DNA from: an uncultured Acetatifactor sp.
Lineage (GTDB): Bacteria > Bacillota > Clostridia > Lachnospirales > Lachnospiraceae
Direction: 5' to 3'
DNA: 64,000 nucleotides
Assembly (NCBI GenBank): GCA_934402315.1
Contig: CAKRTS010000001.1
Coordinates: forward strand, 288,178 to 352,177
Under the pieces are notes generated by a model that was not told the DNA's origin, searched no databases, and saw only the letters and a program-made list of their open reading frames with translations. How positions within the stretch are numbered: the first letter of the stretch is position 1; every line of letters begins with the position of its first letter. A program made the translations under genes and the position numbers. Below, one piece after another: positions 25,996-34,888 of this stretch.

Positions 25996-26769
25996 TCATT
26001 TAAGATATAACTTCCATTTCTGTGCATCATTCATAATCAAAGAAATAATTTTACCATAACAGCTACATTTTACTACATAATATTCGTCAACTACTGTTCT
26101 AACATGAACTTCAAAACTTCCCCCTCGAATTCGTTTTAAATACACTATTTGGCAATCAGCTATATCTACATTCGCCACTTTTGAGAAATTACGATAAAAT
26201 TTACGGACTTCAAAATATATAATTTGCTTACGTTTTTTTTCGTTATTTTCTCTTTCCTTCTTTCCAAGCATCTTCTTCAAAATTTTCCACAAGTTCAACG
26301 CAAAGCCTTTCGTAATATCCCATATAAATCCGCCAATAAATACCATAAGCCATGGATGACTGGATGCCCATACAACTATTGCACCAAAACCACTTGCTCC
26401 ACATTCATATCTAAAAAACGTATAAACAAAACATCTACTCATTTCAGGGTAGCACGGTGCATCTGCATTACCTGGATCAAATTCTTCTATAAATAATACT
26501 TTAGGTTCTTTCACTGGAAAAGGCTGTCTATATGACCTTGGAATATCATTAATTCTTTCGATAATCTCAGATGAAATACTAAAAAAACAGTATATATCCC
26601 AAAACGTCAAATTATTACCAACTTCCAATACGGAATGAAATCCATCATACAGTTGCAATCTACTGTCAATCTCTTCAATCCCTATGTCTGTTTCTATGGT
26701 TGTTTTGTACTCCAGTACCCTTTCCTCTGTATCATAATCCTCAGTGTATACAGAAAACAGAATTTTCAT
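25996..26769 (-). CDS. Hypothetical protein with a central membrane segment
   Basis: The 257 residues are not recognised. The N-terminal 110 residues are soluble-looking and acidic. A hydrophobic stretch follows (GFGAIVVWASSHPWLMVFIG plus GFIWDITKGFALNL, about 128-160). The C-terminal part is lysine- and arginine-rich. AAGGAG lies nine bases upstream of the ATG. It follows the ApeA-like gene by 61 bases on the same strand, inside the defence island, and its base composition is equally AT-rich. A membrane-associated partner of the HEPN protein is possible, but this is only inferred from position. Confidence 0.55.
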   Translation of the reverse strand: MKILFSVYTEDYDTEERVLEYKTTIETDIGIEEIDSRLQLYDGFHSVLEVGNNLTFWDIYCFFSISSEIIERINDIPRSYRQPFPVKEPKVLFIEEFDPGNADAPCYPEMSRCFVYTFFRYECGASGFGAIVVWASSHPWLMVFIGGFIWDITKGFALNLWKILKKMLGKKERENNEKKRKQIIYFEVRKFYRNFSKVANVDIADCQIVYLKRIRGGSFEVHVRTVVDEYYVVKCSCYGKIISLIMNDAQKWKLYLK

Positions 26770-26830
26770 ATTGTTTTTCTCCTTATCTTAGGTCTATTAT
26801 TTTGCAAGTCATATATCACTACTTTTAAAC

Positions 26831-28282
26831 TCACCACATCTTTTGATCAAATTCTCCTGTATCATGATACTTATCTTCTTTTTTTATCGTAAGTTCGAAT
26901 AAGCGCTGAAAGTATGCTACAAATTTTCTATCAAACAATAACCGCTTTCTTATAATCTTTTCTGACATTCTCATTTTACTCAGTACCATTACCCTAAAAA
27001 AAGTCTTATAGCAATAATTAACTGCTTGCAATTCATCTATAGTTAATATGGGTTTTACTTCTTTTGAAGCATGCGTATATACATCTCTGTCGTTTATTAT
27101 CTTTTCAATAACTTTCTCACTTGCTTCTTTAGATTTGGTTTTTGATAATCCTGATATAATCTGAATACTTCCTAATGTAAATTCATTCATACACTTTCTG
27201 AAATTCTGCCCATTATAAAATGTATATTTCTTTACAAATGCTCTATCAGCCTCGTCTAGTTTCTGCATAATCTCGTTCTTTTTATTATTAAACTCTACCT
27301 CTTCACTCTCATCAATCTTCGCCCTCTGAAATCCCTCCACAACTTGCATAACCTTCAAGAATTTATTGTATGTGCTTACTTTTATTTCCTCATCCAAAAG
27401 TATTTGCTTATAGGCTTCGCAAGCTAACATACATTCATTTTGAATCTTATAAAACATAGCAATCGCTGAGCCTATGCCATCTTCAAAATCAGAAATCTTA
27501 AAAAGACCTTTTCGCAAGAAAGATCTGGTATCAAAGTTTGGTTGTAACAAATTAAGTTTATACTTAGGAAAATTACACCATCCTACCGTCTTAATCGAAT
27601 CTTCGCCATGATTCAAGTACACATCTTCTACTGTAATAATCTCACCTGATAGAATCTCAAAAAACAAACAAATGCTATGTATTAATTCATGAATTTCACT
27701 AATATCTCTTTCCTTGCCACCCGAATATTGAATCCTGCCATACATTGATACACGTAGCCCATCATGTTCATGTGTTATTGAAGGAGCAACAAAATATGAG
27801 AATCCATGACCTACCATTTTGGAGACAACATCACCTTTTATATCACATTCAACCCCCGGAAGTGTTAATTCATCATAACCTATTTGATACGGATACACAC
27901 CTAACAACTCCGTGATCTCTGTGATTTCACAATTAATCCCACTAAATCTCATTTCCTGAGAAGGACTCCACAAATAATCAAGCAGAATCAAAGTTGACAT
28001 ATACTCCAAATTAATTTTGCTTTCATTGCAATCTGCGCCCATTCTATATGATGTATTAACTAATTGACACTCTACTGCGGTTATATATATTGCCTCATAC
28101 TTAACAACAACATTTACAAAAGTCTCATTTCTGACTTTATCATAATCTTTTCGTTCTACTTCCTTTATCGTAATCTTGGTTATACATTCCTCATCTACCA
28201 CCAATTCAGAAAGATAATCAACTTCTTCACCATTTATACTTACCACTCGACATGCATAAGTAGTATTCTTTTCTATATCCAT
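26831..28282 (-). CDS. ApeA-like HEPN-domain protein (predicted anti-phage)
   Basis: The 483 residues have the size and layout of ApeA-type abortive-infection proteins: a beta-rich N-terminal domain (residues about 1-300, with ITKITIKEVERKDYDKVRNE and MSTLILLDYLWSP), then an alpha-helical C-terminal HEPN domain. The HEPN ribonuclease motif Rx4H is visible as NDRDVYTH (Arg 399, His 404), preceded by YNKFLKVMQVVEGFQRAK as in ApeA-type HEPN domains. Such proteins cleave RNA when triggered by phage. The start is chosen at 28282, where AAAGGAGG lies five bases upstream. It is next to AbiE genes, strengthening the defence reading. The family call is from motif and layout, not from a search. Confidence 0.6.
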   Translation of the reverse strand: MDIEKNTTYACRVVSINGEEVDYLSELVVDEECITKITIKEVERKDYDKVRNETFVNVVVKYEAIYITAVECQLVNTSYRMGADCNESKINLEYMSTLILLDYLWSPSQEMRFSGINCEITEITELLGVYPYQIGYDELTLPGVECDIKGDVVSKMVGHGFSYFVAPSITHEHDGLRVSMYGRIQYSGGKERDISEIHELIHSICLFFEILSGEIITVEDVYLNHGEDSIKTVGWCNFPKYKLNLLQPNFDTRSFLRKGLFKISDFEDGIGSAIAMFYKIQNECMLACEAYKQILLDEEIKVSTYNKFLKVMQVVEGFQRAKIDESEEVEFNNKKNEIMQKLDEADRAFVKKYTFYNGQNFRKCMNEFTLGSIQIISGLSKTKSKEASEKVIEKIINDRDVYTHASKEVKPILTIDELQAVNYCYKTFFRVMVLSKMRMSEKIIRKRLLFDRKFVAYFQRLFELTIKKEDKYHDTGEFDQKMW

Positions 28283-28334
28283 GAAATCCTCCTTTCCAAA
28301 AATCACATATTAATTTGTGGCTTATCCTTCCTGC

Positions 28335-29288
28335 TTATTTCCCTTTGTTCCTGCATTTCCACAATGCCATAGGATGCTTTTCCACATTTACACATTCAGC
28401 AGTTGCTCCAAATATCAGTTCCGGACAATATCTTCCTTCTGCAAACGCTTTCCAAAACAATTCTTCCTCTTCTGCTGGCAACAATATATCTGCAAGATAT
28501 TCGCCAACCTTTTTCTGTGCCATCTCCAGATCAAATCTTTCACCCTTACGAAGCACCGGGTCTAAATCTCGTTTAATCTGTTGCTTAGAGACATTCCCCA
28601 CATTATCAAGTTCAAATTTCTCCGGTGGATATTCTGCTCCTATTGCACTGTAGAACACTGCACATTTGCGTAGCATCGCTTCTTCACTTTCATCAAACAA
28701 GCCGTATTTGACCATATTGTACATATCATACAAATCCCGCGGTGCAGTCCTCGTAAGTAAAGCAACTGTTTTAGAAGCAAATATCTCTAATGGTGCCACT
28801 GAAAGCACCGTAAACTTCTCTTCATTCCAAGGCAGCTTTACCTCTCTTGTTGCAACAGGCAGGACATGACACCGAAGCATATAATTTATTTCGATTTTTA
28901 TATTATCTTTTACACCACCACAATTTACATATTCGTACACGAAAGAATCCAACGCATGGTAGTTCTTTGATCTAGGACTCAACGTATATCCGTTTGCGCT
29001 CATATACTTGCTGATTTTATCTGTAATAATATCCCTGTCTGCAAGCATTTTCTCTCTGTCAATACTTCTGCAATAATCTAAATCAATATCTACCGATAAT
29101 CTTGGCAAATCAAAAATCGTAAGATTAATCGCCGTTCCGCCCTTCAGAGCAATCGACTCTGACAAAAGTTCATCCGATTCCATAAACTTAAGTACATCCG
29201 CCAAACGACAAACCTTCTCCAATGTATCTCTTACGAAACCCAGTTCTTTTGCCATTCTACCGAGTGTCAATCTATCCAATTGCATCAT
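28335..29288 (-). CDS. AbiEii-type nucleotidyltransferase toxin
   Basis: Toxin of the type IV AbiE abortive-infection system. AbiEii/MenT relatives transfer nucleotides to target RNAs and stop growth. The 317 residues carry the nucleotidyltransferase signature SIALKGGTAINLTIFDLPRL followed by SVDIDLDYC (the two metal-binding Asp), and later APLEIFASKTVALLTRTAPR with DLYDMYNM, the conserved second half. The start overlaps the end of the AbiEi-type gene by 17 bases, so the two are translated together. No sign of inactivation. Confidence 0.88.
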   Translation of the reverse strand: MMQLDRLTLGRMAKELGFVRDTLEKVCRLADVLKFMESDELLSESIALKGGTAINLTIFDLPRLSVDIDLDYCRSIDREKMLADRDIITDKISKYMSANGYTLSPRSKNYHALDSFVYEYVNCGGVKDNIKIEINYMLRCHVLPVATREVKLPWNEEKFTVLSVAPLEIFASKTVALLTRTAPRDLYDMYNMVKYGLFDESEEAMLRKCAVFYSAIGAEYPPEKFELDNVGNVSKQQIKRDLDPVLRKGERFDLEMAQKKVGEYLADILLPAEEEELFWKAFAEGRYCPELIFGATAECVNVEKHPMALWKCRNKGK

Positions 29289-30036
29289 AATCCCCTACCC
29301 CTTTATCTATTAGTTCCTTCAGTGACGATGGTGCGTATAATTTCCATCTTTCATGAAATACGGTATTCTGCAAAGCTTTTTGCAGATACTTATTTGCACC
29401 GGAAATATATCTTTCACACTCCACAAAAAATTCATCCGAAAAATGAAAATCCTGTCTCATTTCTTCGAAGACATAACCACACTTCTGATATAAATATCCA
29501 TTATTGTTCTTAGCAAGACAATCCAACACCTTCTTTTCATTTAATGTTGGAACTAACATCATACAACGTATTACTTCTTCCAGCCCTGCTATCTTTTCAA
29601 AATCCCGAATACTATCTACCACTGTCTGCTCTATGGATGTAATACGTATATTACCTTGTTGTATCACATCTAAGCCTTGTTTACGCTCTACCCTACGATA
29701 TACAACGCCATTATACTCAAAATCCGAAAATCTCTTGTCTGTAGCAACAAAGCATTCATAAAACACCTGATTTCCATATCCATATGCCTCAAATGCACTA
29801 TGATGGGTAATACATGCATCCGAAGATAAATTTGATGCTATTTGATAACGAGAAAGCACCGGCTGTTTTGTCTCTAAGCTGATTACCACATAAAAATCTC
29901 TTTTTACTTTTTCGATAAGACCCTTGGTCTGATAAGTATAAATAATTCTATTAGCTGCATCTGCCGTTCCTACAATTTCTATCAATTGTTCTCTCGAGAA
30001 ACATCCCTTATCCAACAAATTTTCGTAATACTTCAT
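29272..30036 (-). CDS. AbiEi-type antitoxin and autorepressor
   Basis: The 254 residues start with a winged HTH (LDKGCFSREQLIEIVGTADA, then KGLIEKVKRDFYVV) and continue with the AbiEi antitoxin domain (LSSDACITHHSAFEAYGYGN, IRITSIEQTVVDSIRDFEKI). AbiEi neutralises AbiEii without binding it and represses its own operon. It is first in the operon, the usual order, with a weak ribosome binding site, and is driven from the promoter at 30120-30148. Confidence 0.85.
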   Translation of the reverse strand: MKYYENLLDKGCFSREQLIEIVGTADAANRIIYTYQTKGLIEKVKRDFYVVISLETKQPVLSRYQIASNLSSDACITHHSAFEAYGYGNQVFYECFVATDKRFSDFEYNGVVYRRVERKQGLDVIQQGNIRITSIEQTVVDSIRDFEKIAGLEEVIRCMMLVPTLNEKKVLDCLAKNNNGYLYQKCGYVFEEMRQDFHFSDEFFVECERYISGANKYLQKALQNTVFHERWKLYAPSSLKELIDKGVGDYDAIG

Positions 30037-30119
30037 TCTACACCGCCTCGTTTTTCTGTTTTTGCACCAAGTATTATCTTTTCGTAATGTTTTATGCTTT
30101 TTCAGAAATTTTCTTTTTT

Positions 30120-30148
30120 ATTTTAACGCAAAGTAGTACAAAAAGCAA
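30120..30148 (-). promoter_or_regulatory. Probable promoter of the abiE operon
   Basis: Minus strand: -35 TTGCTT (30143-30148), 17-bp spacer, -10 TAAAAT (30120-30125), 84 bases before the AbiEi-type start. The 30037-30260 gap otherwise holds AT-rich sequence without a gene. Confidence 0.5.
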
Positions 30149-30260
30149 CTATTTTGTGCATTTTAAGAAATGCAGACACAGTATACAAAAACCAAAAACC
30201 CACGTCCCCGCCTCCCGGCAGGCATAAATTAAACTGTTTTATGCCCATTCAGCGCACAGC

Positions 30261-30300
30261 AAAAACGGGGCAGAACCGGTAAATCCGTATTCTGTCCCGT
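30261..30300 (-). terminator. Rho-independent terminator of the amino-acid ABC operon
   Basis: Minus strand: imperfect 15-bp stem from ACGGGACAGAA (30290-30300) to TTCTGCCCCGT (30265-30275), then five T. It lies eight bases after the stop codon of the ABC ATPase gene. Confidence 0.8.
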
Positions 30301-30308
30301 CTTCCTTT

Positions 30309-31094
30309 TCATCCCTGCGCATATCTCGAGAGAAATTGTCTCGTGCGCTCCTCTCTGGGCGCATCAATCACCTGCTTCGCCTCTCCCTGCTCCACGATGA
30401 CACCGTTGTCCATGAAAATGATCTGGTCAGCCACATCCCGCGCAAACGCCATCTCGTGCGTCACGATCAGCATCGTCGTATGCTGCTCCGCCAGTCCCCG
30501 GATGACCTTGAGCACCTCTCCCGTCAATTCCGGATCCAGCGCCGACGTCGGCTCGTCAAAGCATAAAATATCCGGCTGTAGTGCAAGTGCCCTCGCAATC
30601 GCCACTCTCTGCTGCTGTCCGCCGGAGAGCTGGTGCGGGTAATGTTCCATACGCTCCGCCAGCCCCATCTGATCCAGAAGCTGCTTCCCGTGCTCCTCTA
30701 TCTGCTCCAGTATCTGCTTTTTATTGCTCTTGAAATCCGGTCGTTCCTTTGCCAGAAGCTGTTCGGCAAGCGTCACATTCTCCAGCGCCGTATACTGTGG
30801 GAAAAGATGAAATGCCTGAAAGACCATGCCGAAATGCAGCCGCTTCCTGCGCAGATCCCCCTCCCGCTCCTTCAGCGGTCTCGAGGCATCAAACAGCATC
30901 TCACCTTTTACGGAGATGGTTCCGGCATCGGGAAATTCCAGAAAATTCAGGCAGCGCAGAAGCGTCGTCTTTCCCGACCCGGAGGAGCCGATCAGCGCAA
31001 GCGCCTTTCCCTCCTCGAGTGTAAAGCTGACATTGTGCAGAACGTCCGTCTTATCAAAGCGCTTCTCTATACCCTTTACCTCTAAAAATGCCAT
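30309..31094 (-). CDS. Polar amino-acid ABC transporter, ATP-binding protein
   Basis: GlnQ-type ATPase of a three-gene uptake system. The 261 residues show Walker A LIGSSGSGKTTLLRCLN, Q-loop VFQAFHLFPQYTALEN, signature LSGGQQQRVAIARALALQP, Walker B DILCFDEPTSALDPEL and the switch His in LIVTHEMAFARDVAD. The ATG at 31094 has AGGAG seven bases upstream. An upstream reading lies in the permease end. It is last in the operon binding protein, permease, ATPase, 10 bases after the permease. Confidence 0.93.
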   Translation of the reverse strand: MAFLEVKGIEKRFDKTDVLHNVSFTLEEGKALALIGSSGSGKTTLLRCLNFLEFPDAGTISVKGEMLFDASRPLKEREGDLRRKRLHFGMVFQAFHLFPQYTALENVTLAEQLLAKERPDFKSNKKQILEQIEEHGKQLLDQMGLAERMEHYPHQLSGGQQQRVAIARALALQPDILCFDEPTSALDPELTGEVLKVIRGLAEQHTTMLIVTHEMAFARDVADQIIFMDNGVIVEQGEAKQVIDAPREERTRQFLSRYAQG

Positions 31095-31104
31095 AATCCG
31101 TCTC

Positions 31105-31761
31105 CTATCTGAAATAGTCCAGCTTCCGCTCAATGTAGCCAAACAGCAGCGTCAGAATCCCAACAAATGCCAGATAAAACACTCCCGTGTAGAACAGCGG
31201 CCAGGTAAGTCCGTCTGATTTCATAAACGAATATCCGGCAAAGGTCAGCTCATAGGCGGCGATAATACGCGCCAGCGAGGTGTCCTTGACAAGGGTAATG
31301 ATCTCGTTCGACATCGGCGGCACGATCCGCTTGATCATCTGTAAGAGCGTCACCCGGAAGAAAATCTGCCCCTTCGTCATGCCGAGCACCTGTCCTGCCT
31401 CCTGCTGTCCCCCCGGCACACCCTCGATGCCTCCCTTGAAGATTACCGAGAAATAGCAGGCATAATTCAGCGCAAAGGCAACCACCGTTGCCGTGATTCT
31501 CCCCGCCTCATCACCGCTCCAGATATTGTGGTGGAACCAGAGCCCCGGCCCGTAGAAAATGATCAGCAGCTGCAGCATCAGCGGCGTTCCCCTGACAATC
31601 CACACGATCACATCAATCAGGTAGCGCAGCGGGCGGAACCGGCTCATGGAGCCAAACGCCACGAGCAGTCCCAGCGGCAGGGCAAAAATCAATGTCAATA
31701 TGAAAATTTCAAAGGTAGTCGCCAGACCACCCAGCAGCGATTGCGTTACCGTCCAGATCAT
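31105..31761 (-). CDS. Polar amino-acid ABC transporter, permease
   Basis: The 218 residues have the His/Glu/Gln/Arg permease layout with about five membrane helices (LATTFEIFILTLIFALPLGL at the start). The EAA loop (GGIEGVPGGQQEAGQVLGMT, then QMIKRIVPPMSNEII) contacts the ATPase. It is the middle gene of the transporter operon, 17 bases after the binding-protein gene. Confidence 0.92.
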   Translation of the reverse strand: MIWTVTQSLLGGLATTFEIFILTLIFALPLGLLVAFGSMSRFRPLRYLIDVIVWIVRGTPLMLQLLIIFYGPGLWFHHNIWSGDEAGRITATVVAFALNYACYFSVIFKGGIEGVPGGQQEAGQVLGMTKGQIFFRVTLLQMIKRIVPPMSNEIITLVKDTSLARIIAAYELTFAGYSFMKSDGLTWPLFYTGVFYLAFVGILTLLFGYIERKLDYFR

Positions 31762-31778
31762 TTTCTCAACCCTTTACC

Positions 31779-32567
31779 CTACTTTGCCACTACCACAACC
31801 TGTGCATTGTTGCAGTATGCATTTGTGCATTCCATCGCACTCTTCACTTCATCCGTCAGTGTCATGCCGTTCCATACAACGTCAATATTCTTGGAGTTCA
31901 GCTCCATCGTCTTTGTATCCCAGTCAATCACAACGAACTTCACTTCCACGCCGAGCTCTCCGGCAACCTTCTTCGCCATATCAGCGTCAAAGCCGATCCA
32001 CTCGTCGGAGCCGTCCTGATAATCCATCGGCGCAAAGTCTGTAATGCCGACAATCAGTGTTCCCTTGCCCTTGATATATTCCACATCGCTGTCCTCCGAT
32101 GCGACATATTCACAGTCAGCCTGTTCGACAAGCGCGTCCTGCACGCCGTAGGTTGTTGCGATCTCCTTCATCGAGCCGTCGGCATAGCTCTTTGCCAGAA
32201 CCGCATTGATATAGGAAGCAAGGTCAGACCCCTTTCTGCATCCGACACCGTATTCCTCTGTCGTCAGCTCATCCGTGTGCGTCAGGTTCGGGTAGCTCGT
32301 CCCATCGCCAATCATTGCGCCTGCCATCAGAAGATCGATGATCGCCGCATCTGATGTTCCCGCCGCAACCTCCATCAGGGCATCCGCCTGTGAAGCTACG
32401 GAATGATATTCAAAGCCCTTGTCCTGTGCCGCAGCCTCTCCCGCGCTTCCGGCTTCCACGGCATACACCATCTTCTTGTCCGCGTTCGCCTCAGAGGCTC
32501 CGCAACCGGTCAGCATAAGTCCGGACAGCATTGCCGCCGTAAGTAACATAACGATTTTCTTTTTCAT
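31779..32567 (-). CDS. Polar amino-acid ABC transporter, substrate-binding lipoprotein
   Basis: The 262 residues begin with a lipoprotein signal (KKKIVMLLTAAMLSGLMLTG then Cys), so the mature protein is anchored outside the membrane. The SBP_bac_3 fold is seen from GKGTLIVGITDFAPMDYQDG and WIGFDADMAKKVAGELGVEV to the C-terminal lobe motifs. Unusually, the region before GKGTLIVGI is long (about 150 residues) and itself resembles part of such a lobe (GTSDAAIIDLLMAGAMIGDG, VGCRKGSDLASYINAVLAKS). The domain therefore looks circularly permuted or rearranged compared with relatives. The ATG at 32567 has AGGAGG six bases upstream. Ligand unknown. Confidence 0.9.
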   Translation of the reverse strand: MKKKIVMLLTAAMLSGLMLTGCGASEANADKKMVYAVEAGSAGEAAAQDKGFEYHSVASQADALMEVAAGTSDAAIIDLLMAGAMIGDGTSYPNLTHTDELTTEEYGVGCRKGSDLASYINAVLAKSYADGSMKEIATTYGVQDALVEQADCEYVASEDSDVEYIKGKGTLIVGITDFAPMDYQDGSDEWIGFDADMAKKVAGELGVEVKFVVIDWDTKTMELNSKNIDVVWNGMTLTDEVKSAMECTNAYCNNAQVVVVAK

Positions 32568-32623
32568 AATCATCCTCCTGCCTTTCAGCAATCTGCAAAT
32601 TTGTTCTGCCAAAACATTTTCAT

Positions 32624-32652
32624 ATTTTACCATGGTAGCACGCTAAAGTAAA
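32624..32652 (-). promoter_or_regulatory. Probable promoter of the amino-acid ABC operon
   Basis: Minus strand: -35 TTTACT (32647-32652), 17-bp spacer, -10 TAAAAT (32624-32629). A 10-bp palindrome, TACCATGGTA, overlaps the spacer and -10 and could be an operator. Confidence 0.45.
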
Positions 32653-32661
32653 TACCCAAAA

Positions 32662-32690
32662 ATAAAATCCTTCCGCCGGAAGGATTTTAT
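32662..32690 (-). terminator. Terminator after the aldolase gene
   Basis: A 13-bp perfect stem (32662-32674 with 32678-32690, loop of three). On the minus strand the arm ends in GGATTTTATTTTT. It follows the aldolase stop codon by 48 bases. Confidence 0.75.
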
Positions 32691-32737
32691 CATTCTTATT
32701 TTACAGGCTTCTGCTGTTTAACAGCCGCCTCCTGCTT

Positions 32738-33712
32738 TCAGTCCTGCGCTACGATCTCCCTGTAGAACTCTGCATAGTCATGGCGCTTCTCCTTTGTGAA
32801 CTGGATTGCCGCCCTCGGGTGCTGGTTGAGCAGTCCCGTCATCAGATATTGCAGGTCATACCCCCATACAACGCCGTCCGCCTTCAGCTTATTCATGTAG
32901 GTATCGATAAACTGGATCGCTGGATAAACATTGTACTTAGGATTTTTCAGGAAGCCAAGCAGCAGCTCCATCGCGCAGTTGCCCGCGCCTCTTCCCATGG
33001 AAGCGTAGGTTGCGTCCAGCCAGTCCACGCCGTCACCAACCGCCTCGATCGTATTCGCAAAGGCAAGCTGCTGGTTGTTATGGGCATGGATGCCGACCTT
33101 CTTGCCGTATTTCGCCGCAATGTTCAGATACATATCCGCCATGCGCGCCATCTGCTCCGGGTAGATCGCCCCGTAGCTGTCCACGATATAAAGCACATCC
33201 ACCGGCGTCTGTCCGAGAATGTCAAGCGCCACCTTCAGGTCACTCTCCCGCGCATTGGAGATTGCCATGATATTGCAGCTGACCTCATAGCCCTTCTTCG
33301 CGGCATCCTCGATCATATCCACCGCCGCCGGGATCGTATTCAGATAGGTCGCCACACGGATCAGATCGATCGGGCTGTCCGCCCTCTCTATAATGTCCGT
33401 CTTATAGTCGCAGCGTCCGACATCCGCCATGACCGCAATTTTCAGATCAGTAGCATTTTCACCGACAATTGCCCGGATGTCCTCGTCCTTCGAGAACTTC
33501 CACTTTCCGAACTTGCTCTCGTCGAACATCTCTCTGGAAGCCTTATATCCGAACTCCATGTAATCGACGCCGGAGCGCAGATTCGCCAGATACAGCGCCT
33601 TGACAAATTCATCCGTAAAATAAAAATCATTCACCAGACCGCCGTCGCGGAGTGTGGCATCCACCACCTTCACATCCGGGCGATAGGCAATCAGACTGGA
33701 AATTTCCTTCAT
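32738..33712 (-). CDS. DRE-TIM aldolase-family protein
   Basis: The 324 residues belong to the DRE-TIM metallolyase/HMG-CoA lyase superfamily: VKVVDATLRDGGLVNDFYFT holds the metal and catalytic residues (DxTLRDGG), and KVGIHAHNNQQLAFANTIEA the HxH metal motif. Related enzymes include 4-hydroxy-2-oxovalerate aldolase and a group found in sugar-nucleotide or capsule loci. The substrate here cannot be told. The start at 33712 has AGGTGAAG upstream. It has its own promoter (33779-33807) and terminator, so it is a single-gene unit. Confidence 0.8.
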   Translation of the reverse strand: MKEISSLIAYRPDVKVVDATLRDGGLVNDFYFTDEFVKALYLANLRSGVDYMEFGYKASREMFDESKFGKWKFSKDEDIRAIVGENATDLKIAVMADVGRCDYKTDIIERADSPIDLIRVATYLNTIPAAVDMIEDAAKKGYEVSCNIMAISNARESDLKVALDILGQTPVDVLYIVDSYGAIYPEQMARMADMYLNIAAKYGKKVGIHAHNNQQLAFANTIEAVGDGVDWLDATYASMGRGAGNCAMELLLGFLKNPKYNVYPAIQFIDTYMNKLKADGVVWGYDLQYLMTGLLNQHPRAAIQFTKEKRHDYAEFYREIVAQD

Positions 33713-33778
33713 AAGTTCTTCACCTCGTATCTCACTCTCAGCAGTGATCCGCCCCATGCGAATCTCATGCTCAAGGAG

Positions 33779-33807
33779 AGTTTAGCAGTTTAAAGTGCAA
33801 AAGTCAA
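33779..33807 (-). promoter_or_regulatory. Sigma-A promoter of the aldolase gene
   Basis: Minus strand: -35 TTGACT (33802-33807), 17-bp spacer, -10 TAAACT (33779-33784). It diverges from the SDR gene, whose likely -10 TATAAT is at 33851-33856. Confidence 0.65.
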
Positions 33808-33890
33808 GTAAAACTTGCAAAAAATTCTTTTAGTCTTCCGCCTTCTGGCATATAATACTGTTGTTACTTTCTTGATCGGAGGTTTTTCCT

Positions 33891-34661
33891 ATGAATATTG
33901 CAATTGTAACCGGCGCTTCCAGCGGACTCGGCGCAGAATATGTAAAGCAGCTCGACGCTGCCGGATGCTATAATGAAATATGGGTCATTGCCAGAAGAAA
34001 GGAGCGTCTCACCGCTCTCCAGCGCGAGGTAAAAACCAGACTCCGCCCTCTCGCCTATGACCTGACGGACAGCCAGTCCTTTTCCCTGCTTTCCGCCCTG
34101 TTGAAAAAGCACAGGCCCAACGTCCAGATGCTCATCAACGGCGCCGGCTTCGGAAAGATCGGCAGCTACCGCGACATATCGGTTGACCAGTGCTGCCAGA
34201 TGATCGACCTGAACTGCAAGGCGGCTGTCGCACTGACGCAGACCGTACTTCCGTACATGCACAGGGGCAGTCATATTCTTGAGATCTGCTCCACCGCGTC
34301 CTTCCAGCCCTTTCCCTACCTGAATGTCTATTCCGCCTCAAAGGCATTTCTGTACCGCTACTCCCTCTCCCTCGGGAGAGAGCTGGCAGGCACAGGTATC
34401 GTCGTCACCGCCGTGTGTCCCTACTGGATCAAGGACACGGAATTTATCGGCACGGCTCGAAAGACAAGGGACAGCCACTATATCAACAACTTCGCCTTCT
34501 CGACCCGGAAAAAGGATGTGGTAAAACGCTCTCTCCGCGCCAACCAGAAGGGACTCGCTGTCTCCACTCCCGGACTCGCCTGCACGTTCCATCGCTTCAT
34601 CTCCAAGTTCATACCATACGGTGTGCTGATGAGTCTCTGGGACCGTTTCCGGAAGCTATAA
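33891..34661 (+). CDS. Short-chain dehydrogenase/reductase
   Basis: The 256 residues show the classical SDR pattern: cofactor loop AIVTGASSGLGAEYVKQL, LINGAGFGKIGSY, catalytic Ser in ILEICSTASFQPFPY and YxxxK in LNVYSASKAFLYRYSLSL. An Arg after the first strand (WVIARRKERL) favours NADPH. The ribosome binding site GGAGG is eight bases from the ATG. Substrate unknown. It stands alone on the plus strand, and its stop codon overlaps the end of the small gene on the other strand by six bases. Confidence 0.88.
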   Translation: MNIAIVTGASSGLGAEYVKQLDAAGCYNEIWVIARRKERLTALQREVKTRLRPLAYDLTDSQSFSLLSALLKKHRPNVQMLINGAGFGKIGSYRDISVDQCCQMIDLNCKAAVALTQTVLPYMHRGSHILEICSTASFQPFPYLNVYSASKAFLYRYSLSLGRELAGTGIVVTAVCPYWIKDTEFIGTARKTRDSHYINNFAFSTRKKDVVKRSLRANQKGLAVSTPGLACTFHRFISKFIPYGVLMSLWDRFRKL

Positions 34662-34859
34662 GCGCTTTCCCTTATCCAGAAGCTCTCTCAGCGCGTCCTC
34701 ACCGACACTGACCCACGCATCCTCTTCCTCGGCGTTCAGTCCGAGGTACTGTGCCAGCGTCCTCTCGTCATCACTCATTCCCCACTCGTAGCTGTAATCG
34801 TCGATCGCCTCGAACTCGATCTTACCCGCCTGGTAGAGCTGCTTAAAATTCTGTTCCAT
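34656..34859 (-). CDS. Small acidic protein next to CobW-like gene
   Basis: The 67 residues are not recognised: EQNFKQLYQAGKIEFEAIDD, WGMSDDERTLAQYLGLNAEE and EDAWVSVGEDALRELLDKG. Acidic and probably helical. AAGGAG six bases before the ATG at 34859. It follows the CobW-like GTPase by 29 bases and may be its partner or client. Confidence 0.6.
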   Translation of the reverse strand: MEQNFKQLYQAGKIEFEAIDDYSYEWGMSDDERTLAQYLGLNAEEEDAWVSVGEDALRELLDKGKRL

Positions 34860-34888
34860 ACACATCTCCTTCGTATTCCTGCTGCCTG

